Numbered from the stretch's first letter, positions 48,096-56,372 are shown. The stretch is DNA of 64,000 nucleotides from Mediterraneibacter hominis (GCF_014287475.1 NZ_JACOPF010000001.1:124001-188000); one strand, 5' to 3'. Translations and numbers: made by a program. Notes: generated by a model from the letters alone, not told the origin.

Positions 48096-48926
48096 CTATT
48101 TTCTATACAACTCATCCAAAGTCTTACCGTCTTTATTTTTCCACTCAACCCATCCGTTTGTTGAACCGCCGAGAACAAAATCACTGGCTCCGCTGGGCGT
48201 TTTAAAATCTAATGTTACTTTCAAAATATATTTACCGTCAACATCCACGATAGATTGTTGGGATAGAAGTTCTGCCCTTTGACGATTATATCTTTGTAAA
48301 CGCGCAGGTTTTTCTATGTTTATTTGTGAATCTTCCAGCACTTCAAATTTTTCACCGTCATATATCCCGAAAGCTGTAATTCCGTTACGGGTAGTATGTA
48401 GAATATCCACTTCGTTTATAGTACTTTTAGCATCGTTCATCTTATAGCCCTGTGTTGCCATAATAAACTGAATTTCATCGTAGATTTCCTCGACTGCCGC
48501 AAGATCATACTCGTCAATCTCATATTTAGGTACAATATTATTTTCTACCTTATACCGTTTGGATTCCTGTGCTTTTATGATTGCAAATTTTTCAAGACCG
48601 CTGATCATATCCAGTGTAAAGGTTTTACTTTCGGCAAGAAACATTATTGCCTTATTCCAAAAATCTTTGGAACGATTATGGTCGTCCAGTCGAGCAATAC
48701 CATTCCGAGTTTGCCCAATATAAAGCTGAACAATTTTATTTCCGTCATCTTCGTTAATAAGATAGTATATCCCCGGACGGTTGATACCAGAGATATTTTT
48801 GGCTTCTGATAGTAGTGGTCTTGGAATGACATAGGTTGTCATAGTGGAAAGATTCCGACGAATGGAACGAATGCCGTCCGGTTGTCCATTGTGATAGATC
48901 ATTTCAAGTTTTTTACTAATTGCCAT
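48096..48926 (-). CDS. GIY-YIG nuclease with DUF4357 domain
   Basis: A 276-residue protein: GIY-YIG nuclease core (GIYYLIN at 52-58 and YIGQTRNGIARLDDH in this numbering) and a C-terminal DUF4357 domain ending SGASDFVLGGSTNGWVEWK. The start at 48926 is preferred because GGAGA would be only one base from the other ATG at 48932. Such proteins are often found beside type I restriction genes (family knowledge); their exact part is not known. It lies 14 bases before hsdR and 18 bases after fic in one operon. A nicking or accessory restriction role is inference. Confidence 0.82.
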   Translation of the reverse strand: MAISKKLEMIYHNGQPDGIRSIRRNLSTMTTYVIPRPLLSEAKNISGINRPGIYYLINEDDGNKIVQLYIGQTRNGIARLDDHNRSKDFWNKAIMFLAESKTFTLDMISGLEKFAIIKAQESKRYKVENNIVPKYEIDEYDLAAVEEIYDEIQFIMATQGYKMNDAKSTINEVDILHTTRNGITAFGIYDGEKFEVLEDSQINIEKPARLQRYNRQRAELLSQQSIVDVDGKYILKVTLDFKTPSGASDFVLGGSTNGWVEWKNKDGKTLDELYRK

Positions 48927-48944
48927 AGTCATTCTCCAATCTTT

Positions 48945-49550
48945 TTACAATTCCTCCGTCTTAAAGGTCGTGTACCCCTCATAATAGTAACTGTAATCTA
49001 TGCCTTTCATATAGACTTCGCGGCTATTGATGTCATCGGTCAAGGCATTTTTGAGCAGATGTTTGATTTCAATATCCTTAATTGGACTGCGCTCCATAGC
49101 GAGAAGATAATCTTCTTTATCTACCTTACTCCAGTCAACGACCTTGTGAAGTTCAGTTTTAAAAATCAAATCCAGCCAAATACGAGTGCTGCGTCCGTTT
49201 CCTTCACGGAAAGGGTGGGCGATATTCATTTCCACATACTTTTCTATGATCTCATCAAAGTTTGACTGCGGCATTTTATCAATATTTTCAACTGCTGCTT
49301 CCAAATACATTACCGGCGCAAAACGAAAATTGCCTTTTGCAATGTTTACCGTTCTGATTTTTCCGGCAAAGTCATAAATTTCGTCAAATAGATATTTGTG
49401 AATTGCCTTGAGAGCAGAAAACTTCCCGGCTTCTAATTTATCAAGAATTCTGTTTTCAAAAAGCTCCGCAGCTTTTTTCTTACTGATTCGCTCTTCCTCA
49501 CGGACAAGGTCGGCAGAACTGGTCAGCCCTAATTTATTTTCAAGTGACAT
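48945..49550 (-). CDS. Fic/DOC family protein
   Basis: A 201-residue Fic-domain protein with the intact active-site motif HPFREGNGR (residues 112-120), so it can probably transfer AMP from ATP to a target protein. The flap region KIRTVNIAKGNFRFAP precedes the motif. No (S/T)xxxE(G/N) inhibitory helix stands out, and no separate VbhA-like antitoxin gene is seen. Fic genes beside type I restriction loci are common (RloG/RhuM-like neighbours in other genomes play similar parts). Toxin or regulatory role against the host or phage is inference. Confidence 0.88.
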   Translation of the reverse strand: MSLENKLGLTSSADLVREEERISKKKAAELFENRILDKLEAGKFSALKAIHKYLFDEIYDFAGKIRTVNIAKGNFRFAPVMYLEAAVENIDKMPQSNFDEIIEKYVEMNIAHPFREGNGRSTRIWLDLIFKTELHKVVDWSKVDKEDYLLAMERSPIKDIEIKHLLKNALTDDINSREVYMKGIDYSYYYEGYTTFKTEEL

Positions 49551-49562
49551 ACTGTACCTCCA

Positions 49563-49975
49563 TCATTGTTGATTATGAATCTCTTTTAAATCTTCAATAG
49601 CAAGCACAGGATCCATTGTGTGAAAGATCATATAATTGCGTTTCATTGTTTCAACAGGGGATTGCGTATATATTTTTGTACTGTCCTCGCCGTTGTAATA
49701 ATGCCAATAACGATAGATATAACCGATCCAGTACAAAATATCCTTATCGTATATTCCATTGGCCGTAGTCAATAAATCGACTGCGGCAGACGCAACCTCC
49801 TCAAGAAGATATTCTTCGCCTGCCCACTGCAGTCGGTTATACTCGGAGTCAAGCGCCTTTGCAGTATCGGAGTGCATAAATGTCTTGACAAAAGCGGCAC
49901 TGCTATATTTTTTTCGGCAGATAATTCAAACAGCCTGCCTTGAATATCACATAACTTTAGTTGTAATTCGTCCAT
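49563..49975 (-). pseudogene. Frameshifted conserved gene next to DUF3990 module
   Basis: Two frames must be joined to recover one protein. The first (MDELQLKLCDIQGRLFEL, ending at SAEK) continues in another frame as YSSAAFVKTFMHSDTAKALD, then LQWAGEEYLLEEVASAAVDLL and DILYWIGYIYRYWHYY. The switch point is a run of seven A residues (T on the plus strand, 49908-49914), so a one-base slip fully explains it. This could be true decay, a sequencing slip or a phase-variable tract. The family is known to me only as a frequent neighbour of DUF3990 genes; function unknown. Confidence 0.7.
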
Positions 49976-50838
49976 TATTGCCCTCCGTCCTTCGCCTTAT
50001 CGAGTATCTCATCAAAGAACAGGCCCTTACGACGATAATTCCTGCAAATATCATTGGCAAGGGAGATTCCTTTTGTTCGGCGGTATTCTTTATAAATAAT
50101 CTTTCAAGATAAGAAAGACTGATTTCGGATTCAATACGAACTGCATCGCATCCCTTTTGAGAAAGCGCCACATACTGTTTGCTAAGCTGAAGCGCATAAA
50201 GGCTGTTGATCAGCGCCATATCGGTAACATTGCCGACAAAGAAGTTGTCGATCACAAAAAACATACGGTCGTTCGCAATATTTCCGATAATTAAATCCTT
50301 ATCGGCTGTCATATCACGGTACTTGTTATAGAAATCAGTATCGCTTATTTTTTCCAATCTTCCTCGGTGGTATGCTACAAGCATTGCCCAGTCGATATCG
50401 GCGGGGATTTTGATTTGAGCGAGGGTATCTGTATCAATGGAAACAATATAGTACTTAGATTTCTCATAGTCACAAATCAAAGTGAGCGCCTGACCGGGAT
50501 CGGTTCCCATATAGAAGCCCTTTCCGAAGTCGCACTGTTTTCTGCTTTTGGATTCGATTTTACCCTCAATACCGACTTTGGATCCGTGATAGAGAAGAAT
50601 ACGATTCGTTTCCGACCGAACCGTTTCTACTGCCTCAGAAATCTTTTTCAAAGTCATATCATAAACAGAAACAGATCTTTCCTTATAAATATAAGTCATA
50701 TATTTTGGACTACGCCAATTTGTTCGGCACAGCGCGTCCGTTTTTCCAACGATTTACAGTTGTAAAGGTAACAGTCAGCTGCTCTGCAAACTCGGTCTGA
50801 CTCACATTCAAATAGGTTCTTATTTGTTTAATAAGCAT
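49975..50838 (-). pseudogene. Decayed HTH plus DUF3990 (ADP-ribosyltransferase-like) gene
   Basis: Frame one from ATG at 50838 (with GAGGTGAC before it) encodes a Cro/CI-type HTH, MLIKQIRTYLNVSQTEF and TTVNRWKNGRAVPNKLA, then TAG at 50710. A second frame from 50699 carries a DUF3990 domain (RILLYHGSKVGIEG, CDFGKGFYMGTD). Near 50090-50100 the frame changes again: the family-like ending is EYRRTKGISLANDICRNYRR to DEILDKAKDGGQ, whose TAA overlaps the next ATG by one base (TAATG). The open frame alone would instead run to 49947 with an unrelated tail. DUF3990 proteins resemble ADP-ribosyltransferase toxins. One stop and two frameshifts indicate an inactive gene. Confidence 0.7.
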
Positions 50839-50927
50839 CTGTATATGTCACCTCAAAAATATAACATTATTTCTGTTTTGTATTATAGCTAATGTTATAT
50901 TTTGCGTCAATAGATTTGGGTGAAAAG

Positions 50928-50962
50928 AAAAATCCAGAAACCCGCATGGCTACTGGATTTTT
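50928..50962 (-). terminator. Terminator after tRNA-Ser
   Basis: Read on the minus strand, AAATCCAG and CTGGATTT form a stem starting just past the tRNA 3' end, followed by TTTCTTTT. Confidence 0.65.
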
Positions 50963-50968
50963 CGATAG

Positions 50969-51055
50969 CGGAGACGGTGGGATTCGAACCCACGTGCCCA
51001 AAAAGGACAACCGCATTTCGAGTGCGGCTCGTTATGACCACTTCGATACGTCTCC
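50969..51055 (-). tRNA. tRNA-Ser (CGA)
   Basis: Acceptor arms GGAGACG and CGTCTCC pair, the anticodon loop is CTCGAAA giving CGA, the T arm is GTGGGTTCGAATCCCAC, and there is a long variable arm as in class II tRNAs. The discriminator base is G, as required for serine. CCA is not encoded. Its 3' end faces the defence island on the left. Confidence 0.95.
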
Positions 51056-51186
51056 ATGTAAAGTTTTCCTAGCTATTATAGCAAAAAAACAGAATAAAGC
51101 AAATAGGTTTTGAAATAAATTTTAGGAAATCCAAGATGAAAGTATATTCTTTACAGGATAGCGTGTTTTTCTCGATAAGGGATACC

Positions 51187-51231
51187 CTCCGGACTGGTGA
51201 ACTTCGCCGGGTAAGGTATACGAAAGAGAAA
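51187..51231. repeat. Degenerate copy of the 62-bp repeat
   Basis: On the minus strand GTATACCTTA, then CGGCGAAG and a final GGAGGGTATCC match the ends and the first stem of the 62-bp unit, with a diverged middle. It lies between the tRNA gene and the ketopantoate reductase gene. A TATAAT at 51240-51245 just after it could be the -10 box of the next gene, with no good -35. Confidence 0.5.
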
Positions 51232-51275
51232 TTTTCGTGTATAATAAGGAAAAAGTCCAGCTAGGAGGAAAGAAA

Positions 51276-52217
51276 ATGGAGATAAAAAGTGTGGCGCTCA
51301 TTGGGCTGGGAGCGATGGGCTCTTTTTTTGCGCCGAGGCTTGAGCAGTATCTGGGGAAAGAAAGGTTTTGTGTGATCGCGGAGGGGAAAAGGAAAGAAAG
51401 GCTGGAAGAACAGGGGATTACTGTCAATCGTGAGACATACCGCTTTCGGATTTGCGAACCACAGGAGGGGACAAAGGCAGATTTGATTATTATGGCAGTC
51501 AAAGATACAAGTCTTAGCCAGGCAATACAGGATATTCGGAAATTTGTCGGAGCAGGTACACAGATACTCTGTGTGATGAACGGAGTGGAAAGTGAAGAAA
51601 AGATTGCGGCAGTTTATGGGTGGGAACATGTCATGTATTCGTATATGCGGATTTCCATTGTGATGAAAGATGGAAAGGCTGATTTTAATCCCCATGGAGG
51701 GAAAGTATATTTTGGAGAAAAGGAAAACAGACAGCCATATACACCGCGGGTACAGGCTGTTTATGAATTATTTGAAAAGAGTGATATACCGTTTGAAATA
51801 CGAGAAGATATGCTGCATGGTATCTGGTATAAATTTGCCTGCAATATTGGAGAAAACTTAACCTGTGCATTACTGGGGATTCCGTTTGGCGCATTTACAA
51901 AGAGTGGGCCGGCAAATGAAATACGTATGGCGGCTATGAAAGAGGTTCAAAAAATTGCTCTGAAAAAAGGAATTGTTCTGACAGACGAACAACTAAGCAG
52001 GCAGGAGGGAGTGCTGACAAGAATTCCGTATTACAATAAACCTTCTACTTTACAAGATTTGGAAGGAAACAGAAAAACAGAAATCGAAATGTTTGCAGGC
52101 ACTGTGGTACGTATGGGAGAGGAAACCGGCATAAAAACACCGGTATGCTGGATGTTTTTAAAAGCAATTCAAGTATTGGAAGAGAAAAATAAAGGAATGT
52201 TGGAGGATAAGATATGA
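51276..52217 (+). CDS. Ketopantoate reductase family (ApbA/PanE) protein
   Basis: A 313-residue NAD(P)H-dependent reductase: N-terminal Rossmann motif GLGAMGSFF, VKDTSLSQAI in the nucleotide domain, and the C-terminal helical domain with catalytic Lys in GIWYKFACNIGENL. The family reduces 2-dehydropantoate to pantoate for coenzyme A, but many paralogues act on other keto-acids, and no pan genes lie near by, so panE is not assigned. The ATG at 51276 follows AGGAGGAAAG. Its stop overlaps the next oxidoreductase start by 4 bases, so the two probably work together. Confidence 0.85.
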   Translation: MEIKSVALIGLGAMGSFFAPRLEQYLGKERFCVIAEGKRKERLEEQGITVNRETYRFRICEPQEGTKADLIIMAVKDTSLSQAIQDIRKFVGAGTQILCVMNGVESEEKIAAVYGWEHVMYSYMRISIVMKDGKADFNPHGGKVYFGEKENRQPYTPRVQAVYELFEKSDIPFEIREDMLHGIWYKFACNIGENLTCALLGIPFGAFTKSGPANEIRMAAMKEVQKIALKKGIVLTDEQLSRQEGVLTRIPYYNKPSTLQDLEGNRKTEIEMFAGTVVRMGEETGIKTPVCWMFLKAIQVLEEKNKGMLEDKI

Positions 52218-53200
52218 TACGCTTTGCAACAATCGGTACGAACTTTATTGTAGATTTATTTTTAGAAGCGGCGAAACAGGATAAACGTCTTACATATGCT
52301 GCCGCGTACTCTCGTTCTGAGAGTACGGGCAGAAAATTTGCAGAAAAACATGGGGCAGAAAAGGTTTATACGAATTTAACGGAACTGGCAGAGGCAAAAG
52401 ATATTGACGCGGTATACATAGCAAGCCCAAATTACGCGCACTGTGAACAGGCTGTTCTTATGCTGGAACATAAAAAGCATGTTTTATGTGAGAAGCCGAT
52501 TTGCAGTAATCATGCAGAGTTTATGAAGATGGAAAAAGCAGCCAGGGAAAACCACGCAGTGCTTTTAGAGGCGATGCGTCCGGCATATGACCCTGGAATA
52601 AAAGCAGTAAAGGAAAACCTGGATAAATTAGGAAAAATTAGAAGGGTGACCTTTCGTTTTTGTCAGTATTCCTCCAGGTACGATAAGTTTAAAGCAGGGA
52701 AGATAGAAAACGCGTTCAAACCGGAGCTTTCTAATGGAGCACTGATGGACATCGGTGTTTACTGTGTGCATCCTCTTATTTTGCTCTTTGGAAGGCCGGA
52801 AAGAATTTGTGCAGATGCAGTATTTCTGGAAAATGGTGTGGATGCAGAAGGGACGATCCTGGCTGGATACCAGGGAATGTTGGCGGAACTTTCCTATTCT
52901 AAGGTTACAGATGGAATGCCAGAGTGCGAAATACAGGGAGAAGATGGAATTATGATTATCGATCGGCTTGTCGATCCGAAAGTATTAAGGATTCTTTACA
53001 GAAAGAAAGAGGAGGAAAGAATCTGTATTGCAAAGTCAGAAAATAATATGATATATGAGATTGAAAGATGGTGTGATCTGATAGAAGCAAAAACACCGGA
53101 TGAGAGCGCTCTGTGTGTTTCTGGTATAGAGATGGAAATAATGGATGCTGTAAGAAAGCAGCTGCATATTGTATTCCCTTCAGATGAAAAGTCGAGGTAA
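52214..53200 (+). CDS. Gfo/Idh/MocA family oxidoreductase
   Basis: A 328-residue oxidoreductase with an N-terminal NAD(P)-binding fold (MIRFATIGTNFIVD, AVYIASPNYAHCEQAVLML) and the family motif CEKPICSN carrying the conserved Lys, then the alpha/beta substrate domain. Members act on sugars, inositols or their acids. The start overlaps the preceding reductase gene by ATGA. A terminator follows. The substrate is not evident. Confidence 0.88.
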   Translation: MIRFATIGTNFIVDLFLEAAKQDKRLTYAAAYSRSESTGRKFAEKHGAEKVYTNLTELAEAKDIDAVYIASPNYAHCEQAVLMLEHKKHVLCEKPICSNHAEFMKMEKAARENHAVLLEAMRPAYDPGIKAVKENLDKLGKIRRVTFRFCQYSSRYDKFKAGKIENAFKPELSNGALMDIGVYCVHPLILLFGRPERICADAVFLENGVDAEGTILAGYQGMLAELSYSKVTDGMPECEIQGEDGIMIIDRLVDPKVLRILYRKKEEERICIAKSENNMIYEIERWCDLIEAKTPDESALCVSGIEMEIMDAVRKQLHIVFPSDEKSR

Positions 53201-53219
53201 TAGGTATATTACAGTAAAA

Positions 53220-53246
53220 ATGCTGTCCGGTTCCGTCGGACAGCAT
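53220..53246. terminator. Terminator between convergent genes
   Basis: ATGCTGTCCG pairs perfectly with CGGACAGCAT around a 7-base loop and is followed by AGAAAATTTTT. Confidence 0.8.
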
Positions 53247-53260
53247 AGAAAATTTTTGAT

Positions 53261-53647
53261 TTAGTTCTGTTCTGTTACATTGAGTACTTTCCTGACAAGT
53301 CTGCGGTCATCTCCTGACGCATCACGATAGTGCTCAATGAGAGTGACCTCTTCTTGTGTCAAATAGAGCGTATCTGCAGATTCGATCTCCATAGCAGCAG
53401 TGTAGGGCCCCTTTCGTTCGTTGATGATGCCGTCCTTATAGCAAGACTGGTTGACCAGCTCATCCAGAGAAACATGATATATCTGGGAGAGGCGTATCAG
53501 AGAATCTAAATCCGGTGTCCGCTTGCTTGTTTCGTAATTAGAATAAGCCTGTCTGGAAATATTCAGCATCTTACTGATTTGCTGCTGGGTATAATTATGT
53601 GCTTTTCGTAGTCTCAATAAGTTATTTACAAGCTGTATATTTGACAC
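53261..53647 (-). CDS. XRE-family transcriptional regulator
   Basis: A 128-residue DNA-binding protein with a Cro/CI helix-turn-helix near the start (LRKAHNYTQQQISKMLNISRQAYSNY) and LDSLIRLSQIYHVSLDELV completing the domain. The C-terminal part is helical and ends VRKVLNVTEQN. I chose GTG at 53647 because GGAGG lies 7 bases upstream; a longer frame from an ATG at 53677 has no site. It stands alone and converges on the oxidoreductase pair. Target unknown. Confidence 0.85.
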   Translation of the reverse strand: MSNIQLVNNLLRLRKAHNYTQQQISKMLNISRQAYSNYETSKRTPDLDSLIRLSQIYHVSLDELVNQSCYKDGIINERKGPYTAAMEIESADTLYLTQEEVTLIEHYRDASGDDRRLVRKVLNVTEQN

Positions 53648-53764
53648 ACTGCTACCTCCATTTATAAGGAATCTCATAGTACCACATCATTATAACAAGT
53701 TTCCCTATGGATGGATATTTATGCGACAAAATGAAAATAAAATGCGAATAGACACATATTGTTG

Positions 53765-54211
53765 CTATTTGCTCAAATTACTATTGTGATATTTGGAAGT
53801 ATAGGTTACTTCCTCCTGAAACCATGCGGGAGGGACATAGGCGTCGGCTGTCTTGGTATCTGGAAATTCTACTTCAGCGAGACATAAGGGAGAGAGGCTT
53901 CCTTCGAAAACATCTAGTTCAATCGTAAGATTGTTTTCAGCAGGAATAAAGTAGCGTTTTTTTTGAATCAGCTTTCCATCAATTTTAGCTTTTAGCTGCT
54001 GATAAGCTTCTGGCGTCAAGGGGAGGTTGTATTCCTCGCGGATCATAAGCCCCTTCGATTTATAAGTGAGAATATATTCGGCTTCTTCCTTTCGTATGCG
54101 CACGACCGGATCTGTGCAGAGGTATCCTTGCTCGATCCGGTGCGATGGATAGTCTGTAAGAGGGAAGGGAAGCGCATTTGGATCAATTAAAAATTTGCGT
54201 TCAATTTCCAT
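53765..54211 (-). CDS. CYTH-domain protein (triphosphate-tunnel metalloenzyme)
   Basis: A 149-residue protein beginning MEIERKFLID, which contains the ExExK signature of the CYTH superfamily. Basic and acidic strands that line the tunnel can be followed (VVRIRKEEAEYILTYKSKG, LTIELDVFEG, LAEVEFPD). Small bacterial members hydrolyse inorganic triphosphate or thiamine triphosphate. AAGGAGAA lies before the ATG at 54211; a longer frame from 54274 lacks a site. The length is normal for the single-domain type. Confidence 0.9.
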   Translation of the reverse strand: MEIERKFLIDPNALPFPLTDYPSHRIEQGYLCTDPVVRIRKEEAEYILTYKSKGLMIREEYNLPLTPEAYQQLKAKIDGKLIQKKRYFIPAENNLTIELDVFEGSLSPLCLAEVEFPDTKTADAYVPPAWFQEEVTYTSKYHNSNLSK

Positions 54212-54335
54212 TGAGATTCTCCTTTCTGGCAGGCTGCCAACCTTATCATAATATAATACAGCCTTTTTTGGCAAGGAAAGAGGCGAAACCGTTGCATTTC
54301 AAGGCTGCATTTGATACACTAAATAAGATAGAGCC

Positions 54336-54383
54336 GGAGCAGAGGGGACGGTATGACAGGTGGCGTACCGTCCCCTCTGTTCC
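54336..54383. repeat. GGGGACGG-type palindrome
   Basis: GGAGCAGAGGGGACGGTA pairs with TACCGTCCCCTCTGTTCC (one wobble pair) around a 12-base loop. It lies between the CYTH gene and the DJ-1 gene, transcribed away from each other. No poly-T run follows, so it looks more like an extragenic palindrome than a terminator. Confidence 0.6.
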
Positions 54384-54430
54384 GATAGCATAGAGTAAGA
54401 AAGCTGGAGAAAAATGAAGGAGGAACGATT

Positions 54431-54979
54431 ATGAAAGAGGTCAGTGTATTTCTCGCGGATGGGTTCGAAGAAATAGAGGGGCTTACGGTGGTCGATATTC
54501 TGCGGCGGGCAGGAGCAGAGGTGAAAACTGTTTCGGTGACTGGAAGCCGTACAGTCCGCGGAGCACATCAGATAGAAGTTCTCGCAGATGTGTTATTTGA
54601 GGAGACAGCGTTTGAGAATACATATATGCTGGTACTTCCCGGAGGGATGCCTGGAACCATTCACCTGCAGGAACATGAGGCGCTTCAGAAACTGCTTTTG
54701 TCTTTTTATGAGAGAAAGCTTCCTATTGCCGCAATCTGTGCGGCACCTTCCATTCTGGGTAAACTTGGTTTTCTGGAAGGAAGAAGGGCATGTGTCTATC
54801 CGTCTTTTGAGGGAAAATTAACAGGGGCTTTAGTGGTGGAAGACCCGGTAGTGACAGACGGCAATATCACTACAGGAAGGGGAATGGGAACCGCGATTGC
54901 TTTTGGCCTTCGCCTTGTTGCGATTTTGTATGGAGAGGAAAAGGCGCAGGAAGTGAAAAAAGCCATTGTTTATAAGTAA
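54431..54979 (+). CDS. DJ-1/PfpI family protein
   Basis: A 182-residue protein of the DJ-1/ThiJ/PfpI superfamily: ADGFEEIEGLT with the conserved Glu near the start and the nucleophile Cys103 in AAICAAPSIL, then GKLTGALVVEDPVVTDGNITTGRG. It is of the DJ-1/YajL type, linked to protein or nucleotide deglycation and oxidative stress. AAGGAGGAAC precedes the ATG. Next to it are protein quality-control genes under a separate promoter. Confidence 0.9.
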   Translation: MKEVSVFLADGFEEIEGLTVVDILRRAGAEVKTVSVTGSRTVRGAHQIEVLADVLFEETAFENTYMLVLPGGMPGTIHLQEHEALQKLLLSFYERKLPIAAICAAPSILGKLGFLEGRRACVYPSFEGKLTGALVVEDPVVTDGNITTGRGMGTAIAFGLRLVAILYGEEKAQEVKKAIVYK

Positions 54980-55006
54980 AAAACGCTGGAAATTTGCGGT
55001 TGTTTA

Positions 55007-55015
55007 TGCTATACT
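55007..55015 (+). promoter_or_regulatory. Possible tig promoter (extended -10)
   Basis: TGCTATACT is an extended -10 box 53 bases before the tig start; no strong -35 is seen. Confidence 0.45.
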
Positions 55016-55067
55016 GTTTCAATGACTGCGAATATATCTGGATAAAATCAAGGAGGAAAATAAAAAA

Positions 55068-56354
55068 ATGAGTTTACAGGTAGAAAAATTAGAGCATAAT
55101 ATGGCGAAACTAACGATTGAAGTTTCTGCAGAAGAAGTAGAAAAAGCACTTCAGGCGGCATATATAAAGGAGCGTAAAAAAATCAGCATGCCGGGATTCC
55201 GTAAAGGGAAAGTACCACGTCAGATGATCGAAAAAATGTATGGGCCAGAAGTGTTCTATGACGAGGCGGCAAATCATATGATTTCAGAGGCATATGGAAA
55301 AGCATATGATGAGTGTGAGCTGGAGCTTGTATCTCAGCCTAAAATCGACATTGTCCAGCTTAAGAAGGGCGAGCCGTTTATTTTTACTGCGGAAGTAGCA
55401 GTGAAGCCGGAAGTGACTCTGGGAGAGTACAAGGGGCTGAAGGTAGACAAGGTGTCTACAAGAGTAACGCAGAAGGAAGTAGATGAAGAAATTGAAAAAG
55501 AGCGCGAGCGCAATGCCAGAACAGTGGAAGTGACAGATCGTGCAGTACAGGATAAAGATCAGGTACTTCTTGATTTTGAAGGATTTGTTGACGGGGAAGC
55601 TTTTGAAGGAGGAAAAGGTGAGAAGTATCCTCTGACAATTGGTTCCGGCGCATTTATTCCAGGATTTGAGGAACAGTTGATTGGCGCTGAGATTGGAAAA
55701 GAGATGGAAGTCAATGTGACATTCCCAGAGGATTACCAGGCAAAAGAACTGGCAGGAAAGGCAGCAGTATTTAAGTGTACGGTGCAAGAGATTAAGGTGA
55801 AGGAACTGCCGGAGCTGGATGATGAATTTGCTTCTGATGTCTCTGAATGTGAAACACTGGATGCTTATAAGGCAGAAGTGAAGAAGAAAATCAAAGAGCG
55901 CAAAGAAAGAGAAGGAAAAGAAAAGAAAGAAAATCAAGCTGTAGATGCGGCGATTGAGAATGCGCAGATGGATATTCCGGAAGCAATGATTGAGTTGCAG
56001 ACCAAACAGATGGCGGATGACTTTGCAAGACGTATTATGCAGCAGGGTCTGACTGTAGAACAGTACTTCCAGTTTACTGGTATGACAGAAGAAAAGATGA
56101 TGGAAGAGATGAAACCACAGGCAGAGAAACGGATTAAGACAAGACTGGTGCTTGAGGCTGTCGTTGCTGCAGAGAACATTGAGGTTTCAGACGAACGCTT
56201 AGAGGAAGAACTGAAGAAGATGGCTGACTCTTATCAGATGGAAGTGGATAAGCTCAAAGAATTTATGGGTGAAAACGAAAAGAAACAAATGAAAGAGGAC
56301 ATTGCGGTTCAAGAGGCGGTTACTCTGATTGCAGAAGCAGCGGTAGAAGGATAA
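55068..56354 (+). CDS. tig: Trigger factor
   Basis: A 428-residue ribosome-bound chaperone. The N-terminal ribosome-binding domain has GFRKGKVPR; the FKBP-type prolyl isomerase domain follows (VLLDFEGFVDGEAFEGGKGEK is cut here to DFEGFVDGEAF), then the helical C-terminal chaperone arms. It meets new chains at the exit tunnel. AAGGAGGAAAA precedes the ATG. Position before clpP, clpX and lon is the classic clostridial order, linking folding to proteolysis. Confidence 0.97.
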   Translation: MSLQVEKLEHNMAKLTIEVSAEEVEKALQAAYIKERKKISMPGFRKGKVPRQMIEKMYGPEVFYDEAANHMISEAYGKAYDECELELVSQPKIDIVQLKKGEPFIFTAEVAVKPEVTLGEYKGLKVDKVSTRVTQKEVDEEIEKERERNARTVEVTDRAVQDKDQVLLDFEGFVDGEAFEGGKGEKYPLTIGSGAFIPGFEEQLIGAEIGKEMEVNVTFPEDYQAKELAGKAAVFKCTVQEIKVKELPELDDEFASDVSECETLDAYKAEVKKKIKERKEREGKEKKENQAVDAAIENAQMDIPEAMIELQTKQMADDFARRIMQQGLTVEQYFQFTGMTEEKMMEEMKPQAEKRIKTRLVLEAVVAAENIEVSDERLEEELKKMADSYQMEVDKLKEFMGENEKKQMKEDIAVQEAVTLIAEAAVEG

Positions 56355-56372
56355 GACAACCTTTAAAGAAAG

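Noticed and set aside
38674..51055. Intact prophage or integrative element
   Set aside because: No integrase, capsid, terminase, relaxase or replication genes were seen; only a tnpV remnant and defence genes.
50969..51055. Duplicated tRNA-Ser end as an att site at the left island edge
   Set aside because: I looked for the tRNA 3' sequence around 38.6-39.4 kb and did not find a copy.
53220..53246. Riboswitch or T-box
   Set aside because: The stem is simple, lies between convergent 3' ends and has a terminator-like tail; no leader elements were seen elsewhere in the window either.
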